DNA of 64,000 nt from Spiroplasma endosymbiont of Cantharis nigra (lineage in GTDB: Bacteria; Bacillota_I; Bacilli_A; Mycoplasmatales; Mycoplasmataceae). The stretch spans positions 434,001 to 498,000 of the forward strand of contig NZ_OZ026470.1 in assembly GCF_964019925.1 (NCBI RefSeq), read 5' to 3'. The notes below the pieces were generated by a model. It did no database searches and was not told where the DNA came from. It saw only the letters and a program-made list of their open reading frames with translations. How positions within the stretch are numbered: the first letter of the stretch is position 1; each line of letters begins with the position of its first letter. Of the stretch, positions 32,094 to 42,701 are shown one piece after another. The translations under genes were made by a program, and so were the position numbers.

Positions 32094-34145
32094 ATGGAAA
32101 AAAATATTTTTAGTAAAAATCAAATATTTTTGGATATAAAATTAAATACACAAAAAGAAGTTTTTGAATTTATTTCTGCTAAAGCTTTTGAATTAGGTAT
32201 TGTTTCAAATCAAGAAGCATTAGTTACTGGTTTCAAAAATCGTGAAACTGAAGGTACAACTGGATTTGAAGATGGATTTGCGATACCTCATGCTAGAATA
32301 AAAGAAATAAATAAATCAGCTTGTATATTTGTAAAATTAGAAAAAGAAATTGAATGAGATTCTCTAGATGGAAAACCAATAAAATATATATTTGCATTAA
32401 TAGTTTTAGAAAATGAAAATGATAAGTATTTATCAATATTAAGTGAATTCTCAACAAAGCTTTTAAATGAGGAATTTAAATTAGGGATTAAAAACTCAAA
32501 ATCAAAGACAGATATTTTAGATACTTTTGAATTAAAAAGTCAAAAAGTTAAAAATGAAAATTTAACTAAAAATAAAATTAGAGTTGTTGGTATATCAGCT
32601 TGTCCGACTGGTGTTGCACATACATACATGGCAAGAGAGGCATTATTAAAAGCGGGGCAAAATCTTGGATGAGATATAAAAATGGAAACCCAAGGTCAAA
32701 AAGGTCAAGAATTTAAATTAACAGAAGAAGATATTAAACAAGCTGATATCGTTTTTTTAGCTGTTGATATTTCTGTTGATAAAAGTCGATTTAATGGTAA
32801 AAAAATTTATCATGTAAGTACAAAAAAGGCTTTAAGAAATGCTGAACAGGAGTTACAAAATTCAATTAAAGAGGGTTTTATTTTTACAAATGATAGTAAA
32901 AATAAAACATTTGATGTAAAAAATAAAAATAAACAAAGTATAGTCCAACATTTGATGGCAGGTATTTCTTATATGATACCTTTCATTGTTTTTGCAGGTC
33001 TAACCTCTGCAATAGTTGCAGGAATTGCTAATGCAGCAAAAGTAACATTAACTGCGGATTCAACAGGGTGAATTAAATTTATGTGACATTTAAACGAATT
33101 TTCTAATATTGGATTTTCTGTTATGATGGCAATTGCAGGAGCATATATTGCTAATTCTATTGCAGGACGAGCTGCAATAGCTCCTGCATTTATATTAACT
33201 ATGATCGGTAATAATCCTGGACTTGTATGGCAAGGATATTTCCAAAATATCCTTGTAGAAGGACAAAATGGTAGCATGGTTTCAATAAATTCTGTAATGC
33301 AACCATTAAATATTTTTGGAGCAATTATTTTTGGTTTGAGTGTGGGTTATACTGTTCAATGGATTAATACAAAATGAAAAATTCATCAATATATACAACC
33401 AATTATGCCTATAATAATAATTCCAGTTTTTTTAACATTATTCTTTGCAATTATTTGAATGTTTACATTTGGACCATTAATTGGAATTGCAATAGGTTAT
33501 TTGTATACAGGTATTTTATCATTAGAAAATGCAGGCGTGGGAATGATACTAGTAGGTTTAGTACTTGGACTTTTATCTGGAGTAGATATGGGTGGTCCCA
33601 TAAATAAAATTGCTTCATTTGGAGCTACAGCGATGATACCAGTCGATGGGGGACTTGCAATGGGTTGTGCTGCCGCTGCTTTTGCTGTGGCACCACTTGG
33701 GGCTGGGATTTCAACTATGCTTTTTAGAACAACTTTTAAAGAAGATAAAGAACTAGGAATAAATGCAACAGTTTTAGGAGTTATGGGTGTAAGCGAAAGT
33801 GCCATTCCATTTGCAATTAAATATAAATGAGCTGCAATAATTCCAAATATTATTTGTTCTGGTATTGCAGGTATGATAGCTGGTGCATTTATGGTTCAAG
33901 GTCATGTTGGTGCTTGAGGTGGACCAATTATTGCAATTTTTGCTGGAGTTACAGATAAAAGTGGTAATTTTATTGGTATTCTATGATATTTAATTGCCAT
34001 TAGTATTGGGGTTATCTGTCATATAATTTTATTTAGAATTTTGGTGGAAATTCAATCTAAAGGTAAAATATCAAAAGATAGTTTTAAATCAATTTTTAAG
34101 GAAAATAAAAAATTAAATACTAATAAAAAAAATAGTAAAGCTTAA
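32094..34145 (+). CDS. fruA: PTS fructose-type EIIABC permease
   Basis: A 683-aa phosphotransferase transporter that imports and phosphorylates a fructose-like sugar. The EIIA domain (1-150) has phosphorylation His66 in GFAIPHAR. The EIIB domain (about 160-260) has Cys170 in SACPTGVAHTYMA. The EIIC membrane domain (about 290-650) has conserved stretches MIPFIVFAGL and GVMGVSESAIPFA. The start at 32094 is chosen for the normal EIIA length. The gene stands alone, without the 1-phosphofructokinase or DeoR-type regulator usually beside it. The upstream T17 run is likely important for its expression. Confidence 0.94.
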
Positions 34146-34166
34146 TAAATGTTATTTAAAAGATAC

Positions 34167-34203
34167 AATCTTCATATGAGTGTTATATGAAGATTTTTTT
34201 ATT
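34167..34203 (+). terminator. Rho-independent terminator of the fructose-PTS gene
   Basis: AATCTTCATAT (34167-34177) / ATATGAAGATT (34185-34195), then T7. Confidence 0.9.
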
Positions 34204-34257
34204 TTTACTTTAATGTAATATAAAAAAACTTTATAATCATAAAGGTGAGGTACGTTA

Positions 34258-34536
34258 ATGAGTTATTATTATAAGCATAAATATGGATTTTCAACTCATT
34301 CAATCCAAAGAATAAGAGAAAGACTTAGACTTAAAGATGAAGAGGAATTCAAATTAAAAGAAAAAATACTAAAAATGATTGCAAAATCAACTTATAGTTT
34401 TGAAACAAATAAATTTATCTATATAAAAACATTAAAAAATGAAGTGTACTTTGTTATTGATAAAATTCAAATGACAATTATAACTGCAACACCAATTTCA
34501 TCAACAAAACAATTATGATTAATAGAAAATGAATAA
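34258..34536 (+). CDS. Small hypothetical protein (DUF4258-like pattern)
   Basis: A 92-aa protein with one TGA Trp. The N-terminal FSTHSIQRIRERLRLKDE, followed by beta-strand-like YIKTLKNEVYFVIDK and MTIITATPI, resembles small RNase/toxin-like folds of the DUF4258/BrnT kind (H..R..eR, then VV...iiT). This is a pattern impression only. GAGGTAC lies ahead of the ATG. The next gene begins 13 bp after its stop, so they form a pair. Confidence 0.6.
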
Positions 34537-34549
34537 GACAGGTGCTAAT

Positions 34550-35590
34550 ATGAAAAAAATAAAAAGAAATTTGATATTACCAAGTGAATTTTTAAATAAT
34601 TGACAAACCCAAAATGAAGATGGAACTTTTTGTTTTAAATATATTGATTTTGTAAGTGATAAAATTGAAGAAATTAGAATTGATAATGTACCTTTTATAG
34701 AAGTTTTATTTAGTGATTATGAAAATTATGATCTTAAAAAAATTATAAAACAATTTAATCAAATATCAAAAGTAGCAAAAGCTATTATTGATAAGAGAAT
34801 TAAAAAAAATAAAGATAATATTGAAGTTACTGGTAAAGAAGTTCTTTTCTTAAAATATTTTTATTTTCTAATAACAATAATAAATGGTGAGTACAAATAT
34901 TCATTTTCAAATTCTAATAAAAAATATAGAATATTTGATGTTTTGAATAAAGAAGTTCAAGAGGACTATAGACTAATAATTTTAGATATAGTTAGTTATG
35001 TTCTTTTTGAAATGTATGATTATATTTTTAGTAAAAGAACTTTTGAAAGTTTATATGAATATGTTGAAGATTCTTCAATAAACTTTGATTTACAAGAATA
35101 TCAAAAAAGAATAATTATTCCTTATGACATTTTGGTGACTCAAAATTACAAATTTTTAGATGTATATTTTCACAATATTGTAAATAATACTTTCTTTAAA
35201 TTTTTTAGAATATCTGACTTAGATAGAGAAACATTTTTATTAACAAATAAAACAGTTGCTAATTTTATTGATGATAGAACCAAAATTAATATTTTAAGTA
35301 TTTTTGTAATAGATCCAAAAATGGCAATTGGACTAGTAAATTTAGGACCAGGAAGAGGCGAGTATCGACCATTGTTTAAATACTTTAATGAAAGTGTTAT
35401 AAATAAGGAAATTATGCCTTATTGTTTATCACCAGAACATAAAATAGAGCAAGATGGAATTTATCTTTCTGGAGATCAAAGGTTTAAATTTTCAATTTTT
35501 GAATTAATTGAAAATCAAGTTAAGTTAATTAATGATTGTCTTACATACAGAGATTTAAAATCTGATTTTGAACAATTTATTAAATATTAA
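34550..35590 (+). CDS. Hypothetical 346-aa protein, possibly DUF4238-like
   Basis: Cytosolic, no TM or signal. It is highly charged in the first half, with a C-terminal block ILSIFVIDPKMAIGLVNL followed by a PYCLSPEH segment. That order resembles the end of DUF4238 proteins (..SDnPv ... pLsP), but the N-terminal family features are not clear. AGGTG lies 7 to 11 bases ahead of the ATG. Paired with the 92-aa protein upstream and closed by its own terminator. Function unknown. Confidence 0.65.
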
Positions 35591-35597
35591 AATAAAA

Positions 35598-35626
35598 AAA
35601 TTCTATTATGAAATAGAATTTTTTTA
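35598..35626 (+). terminator. Rho-independent terminator
   Basis: AAATTCTATT (35598-35607) / AATAGAATTT (35612-35621) plus T run, 8 bp after the stop codon. Confidence 0.88.
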
Positions 35627-35697
35627 TATAAAAATCATTATTTAAAAAAGTAGAAAAAATATTATATAATTATTATAGTTTATGGGGATGTTATATC

Positions 35698-37521
35698 ATG
35701 GGAAAAGTTAAAATTTTAAAAAATAATAAAAAATCGCAATTTATGATAATTGCTTTAATGATTTTTTCTTCTATTATATTAATATATTCAACATTGCTAG
35801 CTATTTCACCAATAATAAATAAAAATAATATTGAAACAATTAATAATGCTATTTTAGAAGAAAATTATCAAAAAATATTGTCAATTTTTTTATACAATGG
35901 TAAATCATGAATAGTGGGGCCAAGCAAAACATTAATTTCTTTTTTGCCAATGATTTTAAGTTTAATAATAATTATATTTTTAAGTAGTAGAATAATAATT
36001 CATAGTGTAGGTTATAGAACTAAAACTGCAATGGGAATTTCTAGAATTATTAGACCAATCAAAAGTTATCAATTTACAATGATTTTTGTTTGAATTTTTT
36101 TAGTATTATTGATGATAACAATGACTTTATCTTTAATATCTGCATCACCATTTTTTATGGGAATAGCATTTCAATTCAGTGCTTCAAATTTTATAACAAT
36201 TGAAGAAACAATTACAGTTAAAATTGTTCAACAATTAGATGGTCAATTTGGACAAATTTATTGATTATCTTATGGAGCATTTTCAAAATTACAAGGTGTT
36301 AATAATCCTTCACAAGTTTATAAAATGATTGATAAAGCTATGTGATTTATAATGCCAATTATTATTCAATTTCTAGCTTTAATTTTAGGATTTGTTGGAG
36401 CTATATTTGGTGAATGTAGTTGATGATCAATTAATATGCTTGTTTTAAAAACATTTGATTTTCAAGCAGGTACAACATTAGTAGATGAATATGTTAAAGT
36501 TAAAAAACCTAAAATTAAAGAAAAAAAATGAAGCAAAAAGTCAAAAAAGGCAAAAGCTTTAAAAGCCAAAAAAGCAAATTTATCTACAAATCTTAATAAT
36601 GATGAAATTAAAACAATTGAAATAATTGAGCCAAAAAATTATGAAGAATTACAAGAAATGATGTTAGAAGAAAATAATGAAATAATTAAACCAATTGAAG
36701 TTGTTGAAACTATTAATAATAACGTTGAAGTAAAACAAGAACTTGAAGAAGTAAAAAATGATGATAATCTTGAAGAAAATATGGAAAACAAGAAAATTGA
36801 AGAAAATCAAAGAAATAGTGAAAACAGTCAACATAATCGTATTGAATCTTTACAAACAACTGAGTTTGGAAATATAACAGAAATTGAAGATATTTATAAT
36901 GAAAAAATATTAGAAGATAAAACTTTTGATCCATTAATTGAAACTAAGTGTGTTCTATTTTACAAAAAAATAATTAAATTATTAGAGCAATCAGATAATA
37001 CAGATACTTCATTGTATTGAAATACAATTAAAAAGTCAAAAGAAATAAGGGATTCAAAAAATAATGATTGACTAAATATTTCAAATGAAATAGAAAAAGA
37101 AATAAAATCATTTTCTACAGTTGATATTGAATTTGTAAATTTAATTGAAAAACTAATCTTTGATTCAAAAAATAATTTTTTTGGTAGATACAAAAGTGAT
37201 TTAGAAGAGTTAATTGAAGATTATCATTTTGCATTAAAAACATGAGATTTATTGGCAGCTGAAATAAAACTTGAACAAATTTTGGCAATTACTTTTAGAA
37301 AAAAAGAATTATTACCAAAAGTAGGTTTTTGTTTGAAAAATAAGGTTTTAAACAATTATAAAAACATTGACCAAAAAACAAATGTCATTAATCGATTAGA
37401 AACTGCAAAAAATAATAGAGATTTTAAAGGTTATAGAGATATCTGTGTAGAAATAATAAAAAACGTTTCACCAATAAAACCAATAATTAGTAATTATGTT
37501 AACAAAATAATTTATAATTAA
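35698..37521 (+). CDS. Hypothetical membrane protein with long acidic cytosolic region
   Basis: A 607-aa protein. Four TM segments (about 15-38, 75-100, 125-155, 220-245) are followed by a Lys-rich linker (WSKKSKKAKALKAKKA). A long Glu/Asn-rich disordered region (about 300-400) leads to a helical C-terminal domain. GGGGATG precedes the ATG. It ends 23 bp before coaE, so the two may share a transcript. No family recognised; the combination of membrane anchor and acidic tail is seen in many Mollicute-specific proteins. Confidence 0.76.
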
Positions 37522-37544
37522 CATAATTAAAAGAGGTGTTTTTA

Positions 37545-38135
37545 TTGAAAATAATAGGAGTTAGTGGTTTTATTGGAACTGGTAAAACAACTTTGTTAGA
37601 TCATTTAAGCAAAAACCCTAAAATAAAAGTAATTCAAGCTGATAAAGTTTCTAAAGATATTCTTTATGATAAGAAAATATTAGATTTTATTAGAAAATTT
37701 ATGCCAGAAATTATGAATGAAAATAAAATTGAAAGATCAATTTTGAGAAAGTTTTTATTTAACAATCATAAACTTAATGAAAAATTTACTAAAATTGCTT
37801 GACCATTAATTTCAAATGAAATTAAAAAAATTATTGAAATTGAAAAAGGTGCAGAATTAATTTTTATTGAAGCTGCAGTTATAAGCGGAATTAAACTAAA
37901 GTTTGATAAGAAAATATTATTAACAATGGATAATGAAAAAAGATTAGAAATTGTCAAACAAAGAGATAATAGGGAACTAGAGGAAATAGAGTCCATTACA
38001 AAATTTCAAATGAAAAAACTTAAAAATACTAAATTTGATTATGTTTTAAATAATAATAAAAATAAAAAGGAATTTTTAAAAGAGATTGATAATTTAATTG
38101 AACTAATAAAAAGGGATAGTTCTTGTAATTTATAA
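37545..38135 (+). CDS. coaE: Dephospho-CoA kinase (TTG start)
   Basis: A 196-aa kinase for the last step of coenzyme A synthesis. The P-loop GFIGTGKT is at residues 8-15, where the family usually has GGIGSGKS. The IQADKVSKDILY block carries the conserved Asp. A lid region (EIKKIIEIE...) and the C-terminal FDYVLNNN are as in CoaE. TTG 37545 is chosen since AGAGGTG lies 7 bp ahead and the chain then starts two residues before the first strand. Gly and Ser replacements in the loop are mild. Confidence 0.88.
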
Positions 38136-38154
38136 AAAAACTGACATTTTAAAT

Positions 38155-38182
38155 AAAAATCAAGATTTAACTCTTGATTTTT
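38155..38182. terminator. Bidirectional terminator after coaE
   Basis: AAAAATCAAGA (38155-38165) / TCTTGATTTTT (38172-38182), flanked by A and T runs. It also ends the convergent gene on the minus strand. Confidence 0.88.
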
Positions 38183-38933
38183 ATTTTTTATTTATAGGTT
38201 TTTTTGCAATTGGTCTTTTAATACTGTTACTTTTCCTATCATCATTAATCAAACCAACTTGCTTTAATGCCTCTTTAACAGCTTGTTGAATTAATTCTTG
38301 GGTTTCTTCTTGAGTAAACATTTTTTCATTAATTTTTTCCTTTTTTACTGGTTTTATTGCTTTGGACTTAAGTTCTTGAATTTTATTAGATTCATTAGTA
38401 GTTAAATTGCCTTTTTTAGAGACAATAGAAGGTCTTTTTGTTCTTGGTAGTAGTATTTCACTAGAATCACTTTTATTTACTCTTTTAGGGGCCTTATATT
38501 GAGTTTCTGGATGTTCTTTTTTATAAGATTGAGCATTTTCAACATTTTTTTGTAGATCACTTGAAGTATTTGAACGTGAAGAGGGTGTTTTAGACTTATT
38601 CATTTTTGCTTTTAAAATTGCAATCCTGTCATTAATTTCTTCACTAGTAACTACATTTGTTTCTGGTTCATCTAATGTACGTTTAGCTATTTTTTCTTTT
38701 TCTTTTTTAATTCTAACTTTTGCTTTTGCTAAAATGTCACCAATACTACCTGGAGCATCTTTTTGTTTTGATTGACTTTGGCTAATTTCTTCTTCTGTTT
38801 GAATACCATGCATTCTTCTAATTTTTGCATTAAGGTCTTCTTGAATCACTTTATTTTTATTAAAGACATTTTGCAACTCACAAGTATGAATTTTTAGATG
38901 AGTAGGGCAAAACTTTGGTACAATTCCTGACAT
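38181..38933 (-). CDS. Hypothetical charged protein
   Basis: A 250-aa very basic cytosolic protein. The start MSGIVPKFCPTHLKIH at 38933 is preferred because GGAGG lies 7 bases ahead; an ATG at 38972 is open but has no such site. The first 50 residues look folded, with Cys and His. The rest is low-complexity Lys/Glu/Ser with a C-terminal helix (EETQELIQQAVKEALKQ). No family recognised; it could be a nucleic-acid or cytoskeleton-associated protein. Confidence 0.68.
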   Translation of the reverse strand: MSGIVPKFCPTHLKIHTCELQNVFNKNKVIQEDLNAKIRRMHGIQTEEEISQSQSKQKDAPGSIGDILAKAKVRIKKEKEKIAKRTLDEPETNVVTSEEINDRIAILKAKMNKSKTPSSRSNTSSDLQKNVENAQSYKKEHPETQYKAPKRVNKSDSSEILLPRTKRPSIVSKKGNLTTNESNKIQELKSKAIKPVKKEKINEKMFTQEETQELIQQAVKEALKQVGLINDDRKSNSIKRPIAKKPINKK

Positions 38934-39025
38934 AAAAACCTCCATAGAATTTATTTTAAAGTAGTTATTCAATACGATTTTAACATTATTAAGTGTTTAA
39001 TAAAGGCCAAAAATCTTGTTTTTAC

Positions 39026-39057
39026 AAAAAAAGTGCATATTGTAATATGCACTTTTT
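39026..39057 (-). terminator. Terminator of the sprT-like gene
   Basis: AAAAAGTGCATATT (39028-39041) / AATATGCACTTTTT (39044-39057). On the minus strand it ends in a T run, and it overlaps the stop codon at 39056. Confidence 0.8.
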
Positions 39058-39670
39058 ATAATATTTCAAACATTATATTGCAGTCCATACACTTAATATT
39101 TAACGTTGCTTCTCTTGAATTGTTTATAATAGTATCACAGCCTTTACAAAGATACTTATTACTCTTATTATAACCCTTTGGTTGATAATTAATAGCATCT
39201 TTGTGCATTAGAGACTTAAATAGGTCTTTATTAAAATCTAACTGATTTTCAATATAATTTATAAGATCTAGTGTAGGGGAAGTGGATGAGAAACCACGTC
39301 TAGAGTTTTTAGCAACAGTTAACATAGCAACCTCTTCACAAGTTTTTTTAAAATGTTTATTATGTCTTTGATTGTTTTCAACATCTTTAATATTTCTTTC
39401 AAAATTGTATTGGTGTACCATTTCATGAACAAGTACCCCTATTATGTTTAAATAATCTCCATTTAAAGCTAAAGTTCATATAGTTATCTGATTTAACTCA
39501 TCTGATCAATCTTTTGCTGTATCAAAATGGCCTAATGTTAACCTACTTTTTCGCTTACTAGTTTCAATATTTATTTTAATTTGTGAAAGGGTATTAGAAA
39601 ATAAGAATTTATTTAATTGATTATGTATTGAATGTAGTTCTAAAATTAAATCATCAATTCGATATTTCAT
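39056..39670 (-). CDS. SprT-like zinc metalloprotein
   Basis: A 204-aa protein with the metallopeptidase motif HEMVH (residues 82-86) inside GVLVHEMVHQYNFERN. A third ligand candidate is His in RHNKHFKK, and a C-terminal zinc ribbon has C-x2-C (CKGC) and C-x2-C (CMDC). This is the SprT-like/SPRTN layout, a family linked to DNA-protein crosslink handling. Two TGA Trp codons just before the HExxH region split it under the standard code. The start at 39670 has GGGGGTC upstream. It lies behind dinB, which would fit a DNA-damage role. Confidence 0.85.
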
Positions 39671-39692
39671 ATAAGACCCCCTATTTATTTTT

Positions 39693-40994
39693 TCATTTAT
39701 TAATAATTTGTTCGTTAGAAATATGAACATCATCATTTTTTAAAAATTTAGATTGAACCATATTTTTATCCATATACTTTAATAGCTTCTCTCCAGTAAA
39801 AATTTTATCTTTTCCAAATTTTAAATTTAAGTTATAAATAACTTTTTCAACCTCATTATAGTCTATTCCTTCTAATAAATCTATTTCATCAATTGATAAT
39901 TGTTTTGTTTGTTCAATTTGATTAGATAAATTACTTATTCGAACTCCCAATAATAATATTGGCTGACCAGTTCATAATTCATAAAAACATTGTTTTGCAA
40001 TTGAATAAATTATTTCTGGATTATTTGTAGGTTCTTGAACAGACTCTTGTTTTGTAATGTGTCTTTTTCTTAACTTATCATTATAAAATTCAGTAATATT
40101 ATCATCTAAATATTTAACAACTATTGTGATAGTTTTTCCTTGTAAAAATCTCTTTTTTGCTCTGTCAGCAATTTTTAAACTTAACTCATAAATTATTTCT
40201 TCAATTTCTTCATGATTAGTTGTTGTAAAGTTTAAAGTTAATTCGTTACCAATTGATTTAAATTCACTAGCTTCTCTTGAAACTTCATCGTTGCCTTTAC
40301 CATTAGCTCAATATCAAAGTGTCATTCCCCTTTTACCTAGAATTTCAATTAAAAAATTTAAATCCATTAAAGCTAAATCTCTGATAGTTAAAATATTATT
40401 TAAATTTAAAATTTTTTGAGTTGCTGCTCCTATCATAAACATTTTTTCAACATTCATTGGTCAAAGTTTTTCTTGTATTTCTTCTTCTAATAAAAATGAA
40501 ATACCTTTTGGTTTATTAAAGTCTACACAAGTTTTTGCTAAAAATTTATTTGTACTAATTCCAATTGAACAAGTCAGACCAGTTTCTTTGTAAATCATAT
40601 CTATAATTGCTTGAGCGGCTTTTTTAACAGAACCATATTTTTTTCAACTTTTTGTCATATCAATATAGCACTCATCAATTGAAGCTACTTCAAAATTTTT
40701 TGTAAAATTATTATAAATGATATCAAAAACTTTTTCTGAATAATCAATATACAAACTAAAATCAGAATTAGCAATGTAAAGATCCTTACACATTTCCATT
40801 GCTTTAAAAACTGGTGTTCCTGCTTTTATTCCAAATTTTCTTGCATTATAACTTGCTGTAGTAACAATAGCTCTTCTATTTGGCGAAGCAACAACAACAT
40901 TTTTATTTCTAATACTTGGATCTTTTGCCATATGACAACTTGCAAAAAAAGCATCCATGTCTAACAAGAAAATTACTTTTTTATTATTCTCCAT
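39693..40994 (-). CDS. dinB: DNA polymerase IV (Y family)
   Basis: A 433-aa translesion polymerase. The catalytic carboxylates are in LLDMDAFFAS and in ASIDECYIDMT. The thumb region holds GIGA-like MIGAATQKIL, and the little-finger domain (about 240-350) is typical. The extra C-terminal part (about 350-433) is polar. The ATG at 40994 gives a normal N-terminus (MENNKKVIFLLDMD). TTG 41003 has better spacing to GGGAG, and ATG 41021 is also open. The start overlaps the end of tlyA, so the genes are coupled. Confidence 0.92.
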
Positions 40995-41802
40995 TATTTT
41001 CAAAAAACTCCCAACATTCATTTACAAGATTTAAAATTAAATTTACATTAAAAATATTTTCTACATTATTTGTTTTTTTAATATAGCATAAATACTCAAT
41101 ATTTTTTTTCTTACTACCAAGAATTGGAGATCAATTAATATCAATTATTGAAAAATTATTTTGATTACAATAATTAATAACTCTTTTTATCGCTTTTATA
41201 TGTCCTTCTTTTGAATTTATTTTACCATTTTTTACATCTTCACGATCTGATTCAAATTGAGGTTTTATTAAAATAACTCCACTAGTATTTTCCTCAACAA
41301 TATCTTTTAATGGTAATAATATTTTTTCTACTGAAATGAAGCTTACATCACAACAAAAAAAATTAATTTCACTTTCAAAAAAAGTTTTATTTACAATTCT
41401 AAAATTAGTTTTTTCTAAAGATTTAACTTTTGGATTACTTCTTAATTTTCAATCTAATTGATTTGTCCCAACGTCAATTGCATAAACATAATCTGCATTA
41501 TTTTGTAAACAACAATCTGTAAATCCTCCAGTTGAAGAACCTATATCTAAACAAACTTTATTTTCAATATTAATATTTCAATATTGAATTGCTTTTTGCA
41601 ATTTATTTCCAGCTCTACTTACAAATTCATTTTCTTGTTTAATTAATTTTATTATTATTTTTTCTTGATCAAATAATGTACCAGGTTTAGTTATTTTTTC
41701 TTCATTAACTAAAACTTTTCCATCAATTATAAACCCTCTTGCTTTATTTCTGTTTTCAGTTAATTCTAAATCCAATAAAATTTGATCAAGTCTTTTTTTC
41801 AT
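40984..41802 (-). CDS. tlyA: TlyA-type rRNA (cytidine-2'-O)-methyltransferase
   Basis: A 272-aa protein: N-terminal S4 RNA-binding domain (MKKRLDQILLDLELTENRNK), then an RrmJ-like methyltransferase domain with SAM motif VCLDIGSSTGGFTD. CCDVSFIS and LIKPQFES follow, all typical of TlyA/HlyA-type rRNA methylases. The usual KDxK-type catalytic set is partly visible. The TAA at 40984 lies inside the start region of dinB; this overlap suggests translational coupling. Confidence 0.92.
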
Positions 41803-41824
41803 ATAAAATTATCTCCTGGAATTT

Positions 41825-42697
41825 TTATTTTTTAAATTTTCTTTTCTTCGTTAGATTTATTCTTCGTTCTTTTAAATTACTTATTTTTTTATTATTTTCA
41901 ATATTTTCATAAAGTTGATTTTCTTTATGAACTCATTTACTTAATTTTTTAAATAATTCACTACCATATGTATCTTCGAAACCTTTTTTTATTGTTTCTA
42001 GTTTTTTCATATATTTGGTTGTTGATAATGAAAACGGTTTTGTTAAGTTCAATTTCTTGTAGTTACCTTCGTTTAAAGAATCTTTAATATCTAAAAGCAT
42101 TTTATCTTTTTCTTCATTAGAATCGACATAAATTTCTTCACTATTTTTAAGAACTTCAGATTGAAAATCATCTTCTTTTAAAAGATTTTCTAAAAAATTA
42201 TCTTGATTAGATTCTTTTGAAATTGATTCTCGAAAGTCTTGAATTGTTTTTTCAACTAATGGATCCATTTCTTTTGTATAAAGAATATCATCATCTAGTT
42301 CCATTGAAGAATGTTCTTTAAATGGCTCTGAAAGATTTAAAATATTTTTTTGATAAGCTTTTTTTAAGTTGGTACCAGTATTATCTACATTATATTTTTG
42401 ATTTTCAAAATCTAAAATATAATGTTCTGGTAAGTTATCATATAATTCCTTATTAAATTGATTTAACTCTCTTATCAAAGTATCTTCTGAACCTGTGGGA
42501 ATAATAATTAATTTATCATACTCTAATAAAATTTTTTTATCAGTTTTTGTTTTTAAATGTAATATTCTTCTTAGTTCTTTTAAGTTATCAAAAAATTCAA
42601 TGTTTTCCTTACTAGTTTGCTTATGAAGTAAGTCAACAATTTCCTTATCTTTTGAAATTTTTTCTAAAAAATAATTTTTATCAATAATATCTTTCAT
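41825..42697 (-). CDS. Hypothetical cytosolic protein
   Basis: A 290-aa acidic protein with no TM or signal. The start MKDIIDKNYFLEKI at 42697 is chosen for its GAGGA 8 bases ahead, which itself overlaps the end of dxs. Residues 30-100 have strand-like LEYDKLIIIPTG; the rest is polar and helical with a basic end (NLTKKRKFKK). One TGA Trp near the C-terminus. No family recognised. It lies in the dxs-tlyA-dinB series with gaps of only a few bases. Confidence 0.72.
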
Positions 42698-42701
42698 TTT
42701 T

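Noticed and set aside
33497-33805. Antisense frame of 102 aa opposite fruA
   Set aside because: Shadow of a conserved PTS membrane domain; no ribosome site or promoter.
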